A stretch of 64,000 nt of DNA from Kosakonia pseudosacchari (GCF_900184035.1 NZ_FXWP01000025.1:593054-657053); one strand, 5' to 3'. Positions 45,055 to 52,878 are shown, counted from the stretch's first letter. Made by a program: numbers and translations. Notes: generated from the letters alone by a model not told the origin.

Positions 45055-45560
45055 TGCGCCCCCCGCAGACACCAGCTGTGTTCGCGCAGGCGGCGGTTTT
45101 CCAGCCCCTGGTTACGCACGCCGCCGATAAACACCCAGCGTGACAGCTGATCGCAGGCCTGTTGCCACTGCTTTTGGTTGAGAAAATAAACCAGCGTCGA
45201 GCGGCAAGCCGCGCCGCTGCCAACGTTAAAGGCGAAGCTGACCACCGCGTCGTACACCTGCTGCGGCATCGCCACCGGTGCGCACTGCGCCAGCCTGCGT
45301 TCAACCTGTAATACGTCAGCGACAAGGTTGCTCGCCGCCTCTTTTTCACTGATATCGCGCGTTGGTATAACGCCCGCGGTATGACCGATGCCGGATGTCC
45401 AGACCCCGGCGCTGCACTGGTAAGGACGCAGGCGGCAACCTTCAAGATCGGCAATCAACGCCAGCCCCTGCGGTGAGGTTCTCAGTAAGCGGAAATCCGG
45501 CAGCAGCACCGCCAGCGCCAGCACCACCGCCGCGCTACAGCGTTTTACGGGTAATCCCAT
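45051..45560 (-). CDS. Endolysin, GH24 lysozyme with signal-anchor
   Basis: This 169-aa muralytic enzyme has an N-terminal hydrophobic signal-anchor (residues 9-21) and the T4-lysozyme-like active site as an E-8-C-5-T triad (Glu40, Cys49, Thr55), followed by GIGHT. A Cys in place of the usual Asp is known in part of this family. It takes the place of P2 gpK and starts inside the end of the holin gene. Confidence 0.9.
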   Translation of the reverse strand: MGLPVKRCSAAVVLALAVLLPDFRLLRTSPQGLALIADLEGCRLRPYQCSAGVWTSGIGHTAGVIPTRDISEKEAASNLVADVLQVERRLAQCAPVAMPQQVYDAVVSFAFNVGSGAACRSTLVYFLNQKQWQQACDQLSRWVFIGGVRNQGLENRRLREHSWCLRGAQ

Positions 45561-45765
45561 TCATCACCTCCTGGGTTGATGCGCAGGACTGGAGGAACAG
45601 ATAGCTTTTGCGGCGGTAGTACCAGTTCACCGCCACGGTGACCGCGACACCAAGCGCGCCAAAATAGGCGGCGAAGTCTTGTGGGGTCATGGCGCCAAAA
45701 AAGGTCAGCGCCACGCTTATCCAGTACGCCAGCGATGAGGTGACTTTTTCGATAGTCAGCCCCAT
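45535..45765 (-). CDS. Holin-like protein (P2 Y position)
   Basis: This 76-aa protein has two probable membrane helices (AYWISVALTFFGA and FGALGVAVTVAVNWYY) and a basic tail RRKSY, a small holin design. It lies between X and the endolysin, the place of P2 holin Y. It overlaps the X stop by 10 bases. Confidence 0.82.
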   Translation of the reverse strand: MGLTIEKVTSSLAYWISVALTFFGAMTPQDFAAYFGALGVAVTVAVNWYYRRKSYLFLQSCASTQEVMNGITRKTL

Positions 45766-45959
45766 AGATTCACCGTCTCTTTGATGGTTTGCGTCTGAAC
45801 TTCCGGCAAGTTGACCGGGGTGCCATAAGGCAAAATCACGCCCAAATCGGCGAGCCCTGGGTTGGCGGCGAGCACCGTTTCGACCACCGATGCGGTGCGC
45901 CCGTAATAACGCTGGCAAAGCAGGTCGAGGGTATCGCCTTGTTGTGTTTTCACATTCAT
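45756..45959 (-). CDS. X: P2 gpX-like tail protein (LysM-type)
   Basis: This 67-aa protein equals P2 gpX in length. It begins MNVKTQQGDTLDLLCQRYYG, a LysM-like module, and ends LPEVQTQTIKETVNLWG. It is the first tail gene after the place where capsid and packaging genes would be. Confidence 0.95.
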   Translation of the reverse strand: MNVKTQQGDTLDLLCQRYYGRTASVVETVLAANPGLADLGVILPYGTPVNLPEVQTQTIKETVNLWG

Positions 45960-46041
45960 CGTTCACGTCTCTTTCCATCAGGAAGGTTTTTCCCCATGGT
46001 TAAGTTTCCTGACCGCAGGCGATGGACGCTATCTTTCGGGG

Positions 46042-46061
46042 CTGGTTAAGCGCTGGCACAA
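46042..46061 (-). promoter_or_regulatory. Ogr-type activator box upstream of X
   Basis: CTGG-N12-ACAA, 83 bases before the X start, same distance as at the fibre genes. It would drive the X-holin-endolysin-lysB-lysC-R operon. Confidence 0.65.
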
Positions 46062-46169
46062 CAGGTGGGCGCAGGGAGAAAAGCAAAGCGCAAATGCACC
46101 AGGCAGCACTGCCGCTGGCGCATCGAGGGAAGGGCAGCGTTAACTGCCAGGAAAGGATGTGGCGGGGCG

Positions 46170-46355
46170 CTATTCGGCCTTGTAGAAAATGTTTTCATCC
46201 TCGTCGGTGGCGTTTTCGCTGTTGGCCAGGTCCGCAATCAGACTCAGCGCCAGTTTCAGATCGGACGGTTTGCAGTTAGCCAGCAGAGACACCTCGGCAA
46301 TGAATTGCACGCATGCCCACTTGTGCTGAGTCTGATTTAGTCGCTCAGAGACCAT
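46170..46355 (-). CDS. Small LexA-controlled protein at the phage 186 tum position
   Basis: This 61-aa acidic protein (MVSERLNQTQHKWACVQFIA ... NIFYKAE) has a strong ribosome site (AGAGGGA) and a near-consensus LexA box 24 bases before its start. No family was recognised. It lies downstream of replication gene A and is transcribed in the same direction, the place of the SOS-induced antirepressor gene tum in phage 186. A role in switching on the tailocin is inferred from position and LexA control only. Confidence 0.65.
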   Translation of the reverse strand: MVSERLNQTQHKWACVQFIAEVSLLANCKPSDLKLALSLIADLANSENATDEDENIFYKAE

Positions 46356-46378
46356 GAATCCCTCTCATGAATTTCTTG

Positions 46379-46398
46379 TACTGTATGTTTGTACAGTA
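46379..46398 (-). promoter_or_regulatory. LexA box
   Basis: TACTGTATGTTTGTACAGTA is a near-perfect match to the SOS-box consensus, including both outer TA/TA bases. It lies immediately upstream of the 61-aa gene. Confidence 0.93.
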
Positions 46399-46429
46399 TC
46401 ATAGGCTGATTATTAATGGGAAGCGATAA

Positions 46430-48484
46430 TTATTTGTTCCCGTCACTATGTTGCTGATAAAGAAAACCATTATGGTTTTCTGCTCTCGCGTTAAACCCGC
46501 TGTTTCCAGCTATTTCCGCGCGATGCCTGCCAGTACAGAAAGCGCTTTTTGGCCTCTGTTTGCGCGCCTGCAGAATATCGCTGCGCAGCCAGGCGGTAAG
46601 TTGCCGACGCTGACGACGGTTTAACCGCTGACCAGGCTCGAAGGGCGTACAGTTATTGACAGAACTCCAAGAAAGGGCCGTATCCGCCACGTTTTCCTGC
46701 GCGCGCTTCGGCACGATCGTCCACTTTTTCAGCCTCGTCAGCAGCGGCGAGCCACTTCCAACCACGCTGTCATACACGCCGCGTACTCGCAGCGTCTCTT
46801 CGCCATACTGATTAACATCGCCGTCCGTCTCATAAAGTGTGCGCACCTGCACCGCATCGCGTTTGACGAACGGCCCGCCCTGCGCGTTGACGTAACCCGC
46901 CCAGTCACCGCTATCGGCGGCTTCATGCACTTGCGCAAACTCCACGCTTAATCCGCGCGCGGCATCGTTGTCAGCCAGTTTGCGTAGCTCGCGGTAAACG
47001 GTGACCGGCGCGCCGCCAATAAACTGAAACTGGCGGATGCGCCAGCGCGCGGCCCACGCGCAGACCGCACAGGCGCTCTCTTTCAGCAAGGCGCCGCTCT
47101 CAAAGTCGGTTTCGCCATCCAGCGCATAGCCGTCGATATTTTTGGCAATATATTTCGCCAGATAACCCGTCGCGCTGCCTTTTTGCGCATCAATGGTTTC
47201 GGCGTGAAAGCGTGCCCGTTGCGCTTTCGCGCTGGACAGTTCGTGACGGTCTTGCTGGCAGGCGAAATCACGCAGGATCTCGCGTACGCGGGCAACCTCC
47301 TGCGGCTGCATAAACAACAGCAGGTGCCAGTGCGGTGTGCCGTCGTGATGAGGCTCAGCCACGCGGATGCCGAAAACGCGCAGGCCGTTCCGGTGCAACT
47401 TCGCGCGGATACGCGCCCACAGCCCGGTGAAGTACGCCTGGGTTTGCGCCGGGCTGGCACCGTTCCATTTCTGGTTGCGGTAGCCCGCGCGCGTTGTTGC
47501 GTGCCAGGCCGAAGGGGCGGTTAAGGTGTAAAACTCGCCTGCGTAGCCAAGGTTCTGGCAGATAGTTTCGAAACCGCGCAGGCGCGTCATCAGTTCGCAG
47601 CGGCGGATCGCCGGGTTGGCGACTGAACCGTCGTGTTTATCAATAAGGCTGATGCGGTTTCCCTCTTCATCTTCCAGCTCCATGCTTTTGAGAAACTCAC
47701 GGTTACGCCGTTTTTGCTCGCGCCAGGCGGTTACGCACTGCACGCTGGCGTAGGGCTGTTTTTTCTTGCTGACATTGCCAAGTGCGATATGCAAATGCTC
47801 ACGCCACTGCGCGGCGGCTTTGCGCAGATGCCCGCGCCACCACTGCTCGCTGAACAGGCGCATGATCGCCGGGGCGAGATCTTCCGCACGGACGACGTTG
47901 TGCGCCACCCGCAGCCAGTGCGGTGGGGTGACATTGAATTGCAAGGCGATGGTGCCCGCGTGCCGATACCAGCGATGCAGCGTTTTCAGTTCCGTTGCGC
48001 TTGCGTCGTCGTGCTCTGCCAGCTCACCGCGAATAAAATTGGCAATATCCGCCGCCAGCCTGTCGATGGGGGCTTTGTTCATATCCGGCAACTGGTTGTA
48101 GCGGGTAAATAGCGAGACTAAACGGTGCGCCAGCCCCTGCTGGATAACCGTATCAAAATGGCCGTTGAACACCGCGCTGGAGACGCGCGGCTGTAAGTGA
48201 CTCAGTTGATAGCGCTGCGCCACCGCGTTGAGCCTCGGTAACGTGCGGCGATAAAAATGCAGCAGAAAAGCCTCGGCCCGCGCTATACCGTGCTCTTTTT
48301 CTATCGTATCCGCAGCACGGATGAGCGAAACGCGCACGCACTCCGGCTGGAGCGCCAGCGCCTGACGTGCCTGCGACACCGCCGCAATATGGCGATTGCG
48401 GCGATGCAGCTCAGCGTGGGTGAGCAAGGGGCTGGCGATAGCTGAACGCGGCGCATTCCACGGATAAGCCCAGGTGACAGACAC
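46430..48484 (-). CDS. A: P2 gpA-like replication initiation endonuclease
   Basis: This 684-aa rolling-circle initiator has the HUH motif HWHLLLF (in PHHDGTPHWHLLLFM) and the tyrosine motif YLAKYIAKN. It starts at GTG 48484 behind AGGAG, immediately after the zinc-finger gene. In P2, gpA nicks its own origin. Retention of an apparently intact A in a locus without packaging genes is unusual. Confidence 0.92.
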   Translation of the reverse strand: MSVTWAYPWNAPRSAIASPLLTHAELHRRNRHIAAVSQARQALALQPECVRVSLIRAADTIEKEHGIARAEAFLLHFYRRTLPRLNAVAQRYQLSHLQPRVSSAVFNGHFDTVIQQGLAHRLVSLFTRYNQLPDMNKAPIDRLAADIANFIRGELAEHDDASATELKTLHRWYRHAGTIALQFNVTPPHWLRVAHNVVRAEDLAPAIMRLFSEQWWRGHLRKAAAQWREHLHIALGNVSKKKQPYASVQCVTAWREQKRRNREFLKSMELEDEEGNRISLIDKHDGSVANPAIRRCELMTRLRGFETICQNLGYAGEFYTLTAPSAWHATTRAGYRNQKWNGASPAQTQAYFTGLWARIRAKLHRNGLRVFGIRVAEPHHDGTPHWHLLLFMQPQEVARVREILRDFACQQDRHELSSAKAQRARFHAETIDAQKGSATGYLAKYIAKNIDGYALDGETDFESGALLKESACAVCAWAARWRIRQFQFIGGAPVTVYRELRKLADNDAARGLSVEFAQVHEAADSGDWAGYVNAQGGPFVKRDAVQVRTLYETDGDVNQYGEETLRVRGVYDSVVGSGSPLLTRLKKWTIVPKRAQENVADTALSWSSVNNCTPFEPGQRLNRRQRRQLTAWLRSDILQARKQRPKSAFCTGRHRAEIAGNSGFNARAENHNGFLYQQHSDGNK

Positions 48485-48706
48485 TTAGCGTCTCCTGTAG
48501 TGCTTGTCTTTCAGTTCGGCAATCTGCTGGCAACAAACGCAACAGGTGACGCCGGGCAGCGCCATGCGCCGCGCTTGCGGGATAGGCGCATCGCAGCTTT
48601 CACACGTCAGCCTTGAAGGTGCCAGCAGACGATTACGCGCATGTTGGATATGCCGTTCGCGCTCTTCCATCTCGCGTTGCTGGGCGAGATCCATTTCGTC
48701 GGCCAT
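48485..48706 (-). CDS. TraR/DksA-type zinc-finger protein
   Basis: This 73-aa protein has a C4 zinc finger CESC-16-CCVCC-type and begins MADEMDLAQQREMEERERHI, with the coiled-coil acidic tip of phage TraR-like proteins (P2 orf82 class). Such proteins bind the RNA polymerase secondary channel. Its start overlaps the stop of the upstream gene by one base. Confidence 0.87.
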   Translation of the reverse strand: MADEMDLAQQREMEERERHIQHARNRLLAPSRLTCESCDAPIPQARRMALPGVTCCVCCQQIAELKDKHYRRR

Positions 48707-48933
48707 TAGTGCAACTCCTGCGCCTGGTTATCGATGTGGCTGGCTTCCTGGCGCAACAATTCAGCGGCATCGTGCCATTCAAGGCGTTGTGAGCTGATGA
48801 ATGCGGCCAGTGCGTCCAGACGGGCAGAGATAACACCGGCGCAGCGCAGGCGTTCATTGTTACGCGCTTGCGCAAGCTGAAGTGCGAGAGCTTCCGGGTT
48901 GTGGTTAGGTGAATTGAAGGGTTGTTTTCTCAT
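48706..48933 (-). CDS. DUF2732-like phage early protein
   Basis: This 75-aa protein (MRKQPFNSPNHNPEALALQL start, LARNN-like helix, AAFISSQRLEWHDAAELLRQ) matches small DUF2732 early proteins of P2-like phages. The function is unknown. AGGAG lies 7-8 bases upstream of ATG 48933; a longer frame to 48957 is not needed. Confidence 0.78.
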   Translation of the reverse strand: MRKQPFNSPNHNPEALALQLAQARNNERLRCAGVISARLDALAAFISSQRLEWHDAAELLRQEASHIDNQAQELH

Positions 48934-49000
48934 TGTGTTGCTCCTGAATTTGGACAAGGGGATGCCCGACGGGTTGACGTCATGGTGGTGGATTTCGGGT

Positions 49001-49339
49001 TTACAGCGGCATGGTGAGCCGTTTCGGAAACTGGCTTACTACCGCGCGGAAATGGTTCATGGCGGCGATCACCGCCCGCTTCTCATCAAGCGTTAATGCA
49101 TGCGGGCTGAGCGCCTGGCGCGCGGCGGGCACTCTGGCAAGAAAGAAAATGGCCGCCAGCGCCCGGTTGTTCGCTTCTGCGTGTTCGTCGCGCGGGTCAC
49201 GTAGCTCTTCGATAAAGCGAGCTACGTCGCGCCAGTTATCGCCCCATAAACGGCCGCGAAGCTCGGCGATATGGTTTAGCCCGCTTAGCCGCTCTGATGT
49301 GCTAAGCGGAACATGCACGACAGGGGATGTGATAGCCAT
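49001..49339 (-). CDS. DUF5347-like phage early protein
   Basis: This 112-aa protein with SERLSGLNHIAELRGRLWGD and the ending MNHFRAVVSQFPKRLTMPL resembles a family common in P2-like early operons of enterobacteria. The family name is from memory. ATG 49339 has AGGAGA upstream. A GCTTGCAAAAGCAAA element sits 22 bases before the start. Confidence 0.75.
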   Translation of the reverse strand: MAITSPVVHVPLSTSERLSGLNHIAELRGRLWGDNWRDVARFIEELRDPRDEHAEANNRALAAIFFLARVPAARQALSPHALTLDEKRAVIAAMNHFRAVVSQFPKRLTMPL

Positions 49340-49361
49340 AAGCTCTCCTGTGATAGCGTTA

Positions 49362-49376
49362 GCTTGCAAAAGCAAA
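49362..49376. promoter_or_regulatory. Imperfect GCTTGCA-AA-AGCAAA site
   Basis: This imperfect palindrome shares the CTTGCA-AA half with the site upstream of ogr. It overlaps the ribosome-site region of the early gene at 49339 and could be a secondary operator. Confidence 0.35.
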
Positions 49377-49377
49377 T

Positions 49378-49755
49378 TCAGCGTGATGCCATACCGAAAG
49401 GGCGTTTAACGCCGTGACGGCACTTTCCCTGTTGCGTAAAGGCAAAGTGCAAAGCGCTGGCATTCACCTGCGCATCGCGCCATGTTGCGGTGTCGCGGGC
49501 GTCAGATTCGTTGCCGGGAAGTTGGCTCAGTGGTATGTGCTCAATGAATTGCAAACATCGCTGGCATTCGCTCTGGCTATGGTTTGCCGGCAGTCCTTGC
49601 ATCTTTATTGGCGCTGGCATTGTCATGCAAATTGATGCGGAGAGTGCCGGAAAACGGGCTGTTATCTCTGTGCTCACCCGGCGATGGCAGCCACGTTTGG
49701 ATCGCATTTGAGTGCCGGATAGCGGATGCGATGGCGTTGATTTTGCATCTGACAT
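49378..49755 (-). CDS. Unrecognised phage early protein
   Basis: This 125-aa basic protein has an AGGAGA ribosome site before ATG 49755 and a CxxC (CQRC) in its middle. I do not recognise the family. It is the first gene of the leftward early operon and divergent from the CI-like repressor. The corresponding place in P2-like phages holds cox/apl or cII. No HTH is evident. Confidence 0.55.
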   Translation of the reverse strand: MSDAKSTPSHPLSGTQMRSKRGCHRRVSTEITARFPALSASICMTMPAPIKMQGLPANHSQSECQRCLQFIEHIPLSQLPGNESDARDTATWRDAQVNASALHFAFTQQGKCRHGVKRPFGMASR

Positions 49756-49824
49756 ATCGCATTATCTCCTGTTGTTTAAAATGTACTGCGTAGCTGTGCT
49801 TTTTGGTCGATGCATAGCAATATA

Positions 49825-49840
49825 AATCGCAAATGCGATT
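49825..49840. promoter_or_regulatory. 16-bp palindrome between divergent early gene and cI, candidate operator
   Basis: AATCGCA-AA-TGCGATT is a perfect palindrome with the same spacing as the ogr-proximal one. It lies 19 bases before the CI start and about 70 bases before the early operon start, as expected for a CI operator. Confidence 0.65.
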
Positions 49841-49858
49841 GTGTAAATCACTTTTTCG

Positions 49859-50722
49859 ATGTTGGTGTCCATGAGTGAAAACAAGATGAGTGTTCAGGAT
49901 GTGATTGAGCGCATTGCCGCGTCCTATTCCGTCTCCAGCCAGAAAGCGCTCGCAGAGGCGCTGGATGTGCCGGCGAACAATATCAGCAGCTGGATCCAGC
50001 GCGATAGCGTGTCGTATAAAGCGGTGGTCAAATGCGCACTCGACACTGGCGCGGATCTGCACTGGCTGGTGACGGGTGAGTTTGCAAATGCGAAATTGAC
50101 GGATAAACCGGTGCCGAAGGGCAAAGCGCTGTATGACGAAATTTTGTCGACCGGCGGGCGTCCGGTGCTGCGCCGTATCCTTGATGCCTACGGGTTCGAA
50201 ATGCAAAAAGAGCTGGGGGATTTACTGGATATCTCTTCCGGCACCATCAGCACCTGGGTGCGACGCGAGTTTTTCCCCGGCGATGTGGTGGTGACTTGTG
50301 CGCTGGATACTGGCGTTTCGTTAGGCTGGCTGGCGACGGGCAAAGGCGAAATGTATCCCGCTGCAGCCGCGGGCGCCGCGCAAAATGACGCGGCGCTGAG
50401 CATCCCGAAATTTCGCCATGAGTCTGGCGAACTAAAAGAGGCGGGCGTCTGGTCGCTGGATCGCAGCCTTGCGCCATCGTCTACCGACGGTTTGAATTTT
50501 ATTGAAGGGCTGAATGCGGGCTGGCTAGTGGATACCCGCGCGCAAAAAATTGGCAATGGCCGCTGGTTTATCAGCATTGACGATACGCTGGATGTGTTTG
50601 ATGTGGTGCGTCTGCCGGGCGGCAAAGTGCGTCTTTCCAACAGTGCGGTGGATTTTGAGTGCGCGGTAGCGGAGATCGTACCGTATGGCGTGGTGGTCTT
50701 TACCCTGGAAAAGCACGTTTGA
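49859..50722 (+). CDS. CI-type repressor with duplicated N-terminal HTH domain
   Basis: This 287-aa protein has two tandem Bac_CI_repr-like HTH domains. The first (about residues 10-75) contains SSQKALAEALDVPANNISSW and HWLVTGE; the second (about 88-160) contains QKELGDLLDISSGTISTWVR and LGWLATGKGE. The C-terminal domain (NGRWFISIDD onward) resembles phage 186 CI. 186 CI itself has one HTH and about 192 residues, so the duplication is unusual. It is the only plus-strand gene of the locus and probably keeps it silent. Start 49859 or 49871 is possible. Confidence 0.85.
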   Translation: MLVSMSENKMSVQDVIERIAASYSVSSQKALAEALDVPANNISSWIQRDSVSYKAVVKCALDTGADLHWLVTGEFANAKLTDKPVPKGKALYDEILSTGGRPVLRRILDAYGFEMQKELGDLLDISSGTISTWVRREFFPGDVVVTCALDTGVSLGWLATGKGEMYPAAAAGAAQNDAALSIPKFRHESGELKEAGVWSLDRSLAPSSTDGLNFIEGLNAGWLVDTRAQKIGNGRWFISIDDTLDVFDVVRLPGGKVRLSNSAVDFECAVAEIVPYGVVVFTLEKHV

Positions 50723-50806
50723 GGCCATGTTCGCGAAAAACGACAAGTAAATTAACTTTCTGGTGATGTTTACTTTACAATGCCGCTTCGACCGGGAGGG
50801 CAAGTG

Positions 50807-51385
50807 GTGAGGAACGTTTTTCATCAATACGCAGCACAACGCGCAGCCGCAGGGCTGGCGCTGTTTGCGATCTTGCTGATCCTCGTCGCGCCGCTGATTT
50901 CGGTCTCGCTGCAGCAAGACCCGATGAGCGCGATGCCTGGTATGCACCACGAGATCAGCATGCCGGTGCACGCACACCACGATGTCGCATCGCCGCCGAA
51001 CGAGATGAGCATGCCGATGCATGCACACCACGATGCCGTATCGCCGCCCAACGAGATGAGCATGCCGGTGCATGCACACCTCGATGTCACATCGCCGCCG
51101 AACGAGATGAGCATGGCGGTGCATGCTCATCACGATGTCGAATCGCAGCCGATGTCGCACCATCAAAGCTCACCGCAAAGTATGCCGCTTGATCACGCCG
51201 AGACCTGTGGCTACTGCGTACTGCTGGCACATGTCCCTGGCCTTATCTTCCTCGTTATTTTGCTGCTGCTCGGTCGTGTGCTGCGTATCCGCCTGGCCGC
51301 TGCCCGCCGGCCTGTTCAGCACTGGCACTTCTTTCCCTGGCTTTGCCCTGACACCCGCGCCCCGCCGCGCGTCTGCTTTTCCTGA
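50807..51385 (+). CDS. DUF2946 protein with His/Met-rich tandem repeats
   Basis: This 192-aa membrane protein has an N-terminal helix (LALFAILLILVAPLISVSL), a periplasmic loop with four 17-residue repeats of the type EMSMPVHAHHDVASPPN, then a CGYC motif and a second helix (GLIFLVILLLLG). His/Met repeats suggest copper or other metal binding. GTG 50807 is chosen because GGGAGGG lies 6 bases upstream. The next gene encodes a PepSY protein, so a metal uptake or handling pair is inferred. Confidence 0.75.
   Translation: MRNVFHQYAAQRAAAGLALFAILLILVAPLISVSLQQDPMSAMPGMHHEISMPVHAHHDVASPPNEMSMPMHAHHDAVSPPNEMSMPVHAHLDVTSPPNEMSMAVHAHHDVESQPMSHHQSSPQSMPLDHAETCGYCVLLAHVPGLIFLVILLLLGRVLRIRLAAARRPVQHWHFFPWLCPDTRAPPRVCFS
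50951..51154 (+). repeat. Four tandem 51-bp repeats inside the DUF2946 gene
   Basis: Units begin at 50951, 51002, 51053 and 51104, each 51 bases and each coding a 17-residue His/Met-rich segment. The first three are closest to each other. Copy-number changes would keep the reading frame. Confidence 0.9.
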
Positions 51386-51446
51386 CTCTAAAAATGTCCG
51401 TTCGCCTGTGCGAAACGGCAACCTTTTGCTATTTCTGAGGAAAAGT

Positions 51447-52808
51447 ATGACAACCTGCACTCCGCGTGCGGCGTGGCTCAACGTGCTGCGACGCCTGCAT
51501 TTTTACATTGGCCTGTTTGTCGGCCCGTTTATTTTTGTCGCCGCCCTGAGCGGCACGTTATACGTGGCGACACCACAACTGGAAAACTGGCTCTACCACG
51601 ATGCGCTTTACGGTGCGGAAGGGGGAACGCGGCAACCGCTCGCTGAACAGATTGCCGTGGCTGAACAGGTGACCGGCGGCCATTTACGTCTGCACGCGGT
51701 GCGCCCGGGTCTTACCGGGAATGAGACGACCCGCGTGATGTTTGCTGACCCACAACTGGGCGCATCCGAGAACCGTGCGATATTTATCGACCCGGTAACG
51801 CTGCAAGTGAAAGGGGATATGACGGTCTATGGTACCAGTGGAATTTTGCCGCTGCGCCAGTGGATCGACTATTTCCACCGCTCGCTGCTGCTGGGCGATG
51901 CTGGCCGTCTGTACAGCGAGCTGGCCGCGTCCTGGATGTGGGTTGCCGCGCTTGGTGGTATTGCGCTGTGGTTTTTTACCCGCCCGAAACGGCGTATCAA
52001 TAACACGGTACAACATCATCGCCGCCTGCATGTCTCTTTAGGCTGGATCCTGCTGGTTGGGATGCTGCTTTTTTCCGCGACCGGTCTGACCTGGTCGCAG
52101 TGGGCGGGCGGCAACGTTGACAGCCTGCGTGCGGCGTTTGGCTGGATGACGCCGCAGGTCAATACGCAACTGCACGGCATGCAAGAGATGAACGATCCGC
52201 ATGCGGAACACCATATGATGCACGATGGTATGAATATGCCGGATATGCAGCTGGATCTGGTGCAGTTCGACGAAGCGTTGCGCAGTGCGCGGCTGGCCGG
52301 GATCGCCGCCAGCAAGCTGGAGATCCGCCCGCCGCGCAGTGCGGATAAAGCCTGGACGGTAACCGAAATCGATCGCGGCTGGCCCACGCGCGTGGATGCG
52401 GTGGCAATTGATGGCAACACGATGACGGTAGTGGATCGCACGCGTTTTGCGGATTTCCCACTGATGGCGAAGCTGACTCGCTGGGGCGTCGATTTCCATA
52501 TGGGCATTCTGTTTGGCCTGGCCAACCAGTTGCTGCTGATTGCCTTTGGCAGCGCGTTGTGCGTGATGATTGTGATTGGTTATCGGCTGTGGTGGATCCG
52601 TCGTCCGGCCAGTGCAAACGCTAATCCGGCAAGCACGTTGCTGCATGCCTGGCTGAGTTTACCGCTGTCAGGACGCGTAATCAGCGCCTTACTGGCGCTG
52701 TTGCTGGGGCTGGCGTTACCCGTCATGGGAGCCAGTTTGCTGCTCTTTATACTCATTGATGCGGTGCGCTGGAAACAACATGCCAGGCGTTCTGTCGTCA
52801 CGATGTAG
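51447..52808 (+). CDS. PepSY-associated membrane protein
   Basis: This 453-aa inner-membrane protein has the PepSY_TM design: a helix at about 16-40 (FYIGLFVGPFIFVAALSGTL), a periplasmic PepSY domain, central helices near 155-215, a second periplasmic loop with a His/Met-rich stretch (HAEHHMMHDGMNMPDMQ), and C-terminal helices. Relatives are linked to reduction or uptake of iron or copper. ATG 51447 has GAGGAAAA upstream. The His/Met loop echoes the repeats of the preceding DUF2946 protein. Confidence 0.85.
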   Translation: MTTCTPRAAWLNVLRRLHFYIGLFVGPFIFVAALSGTLYVATPQLENWLYHDALYGAEGGTRQPLAEQIAVAEQVTGGHLRLHAVRPGLTGNETTRVMFADPQLGASENRAIFIDPVTLQVKGDMTVYGTSGILPLRQWIDYFHRSLLLGDAGRLYSELAASWMWVAALGGIALWFFTRPKRRINNTVQHHRRLHVSLGWILLVGMLLFSATGLTWSQWAGGNVDSLRAAFGWMTPQVNTQLHGMQEMNDPHAEHHMMHDGMNMPDMQLDLVQFDEALRSARLAGIAASKLEIRPPRSADKAWTVTEIDRGWPTRVDAVAIDGNTMTVVDRTRFADFPLMAKLTRWGVDFHMGILFGLANQLLLIAFGSALCVMIVIGYRLWWIRRPASANANPASTLLHAWLSLPLSGRVISALLALLLGLALPVMGASLLLFILIDAVRWKQHARRSVVTM

Positions 52809-52826
52809 CCGCTAAATACCGCGCGG

Positions 52827-52844
52827 TGTAAATTTATAATTACA
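52827..52844 (+). promoter_or_regulatory. TyrR box 1 of aroF
   Basis: TGTAAA-TTTATA-ATTACA, a near match to TGTAAA-N6-TTTACA, upstream of aroF. Confidence 0.75.
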
Positions 52845-52878
52845 CCTCGCGGCAATAAAATCGCGATTATTTTGCCTT

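Noticed and set aside
49577..50206. Long minus-strand frame of 209 codons
   Set aside because: It is antisense to the CI-like repressor and crosses the operator region. The plus-strand gene has clear domains.
50525..51166. Minus-strand frame of 213 codons with His/Arg repeats
   Set aside because: The repeats are the antisense of the tandem repeats in the DUF2946 gene.
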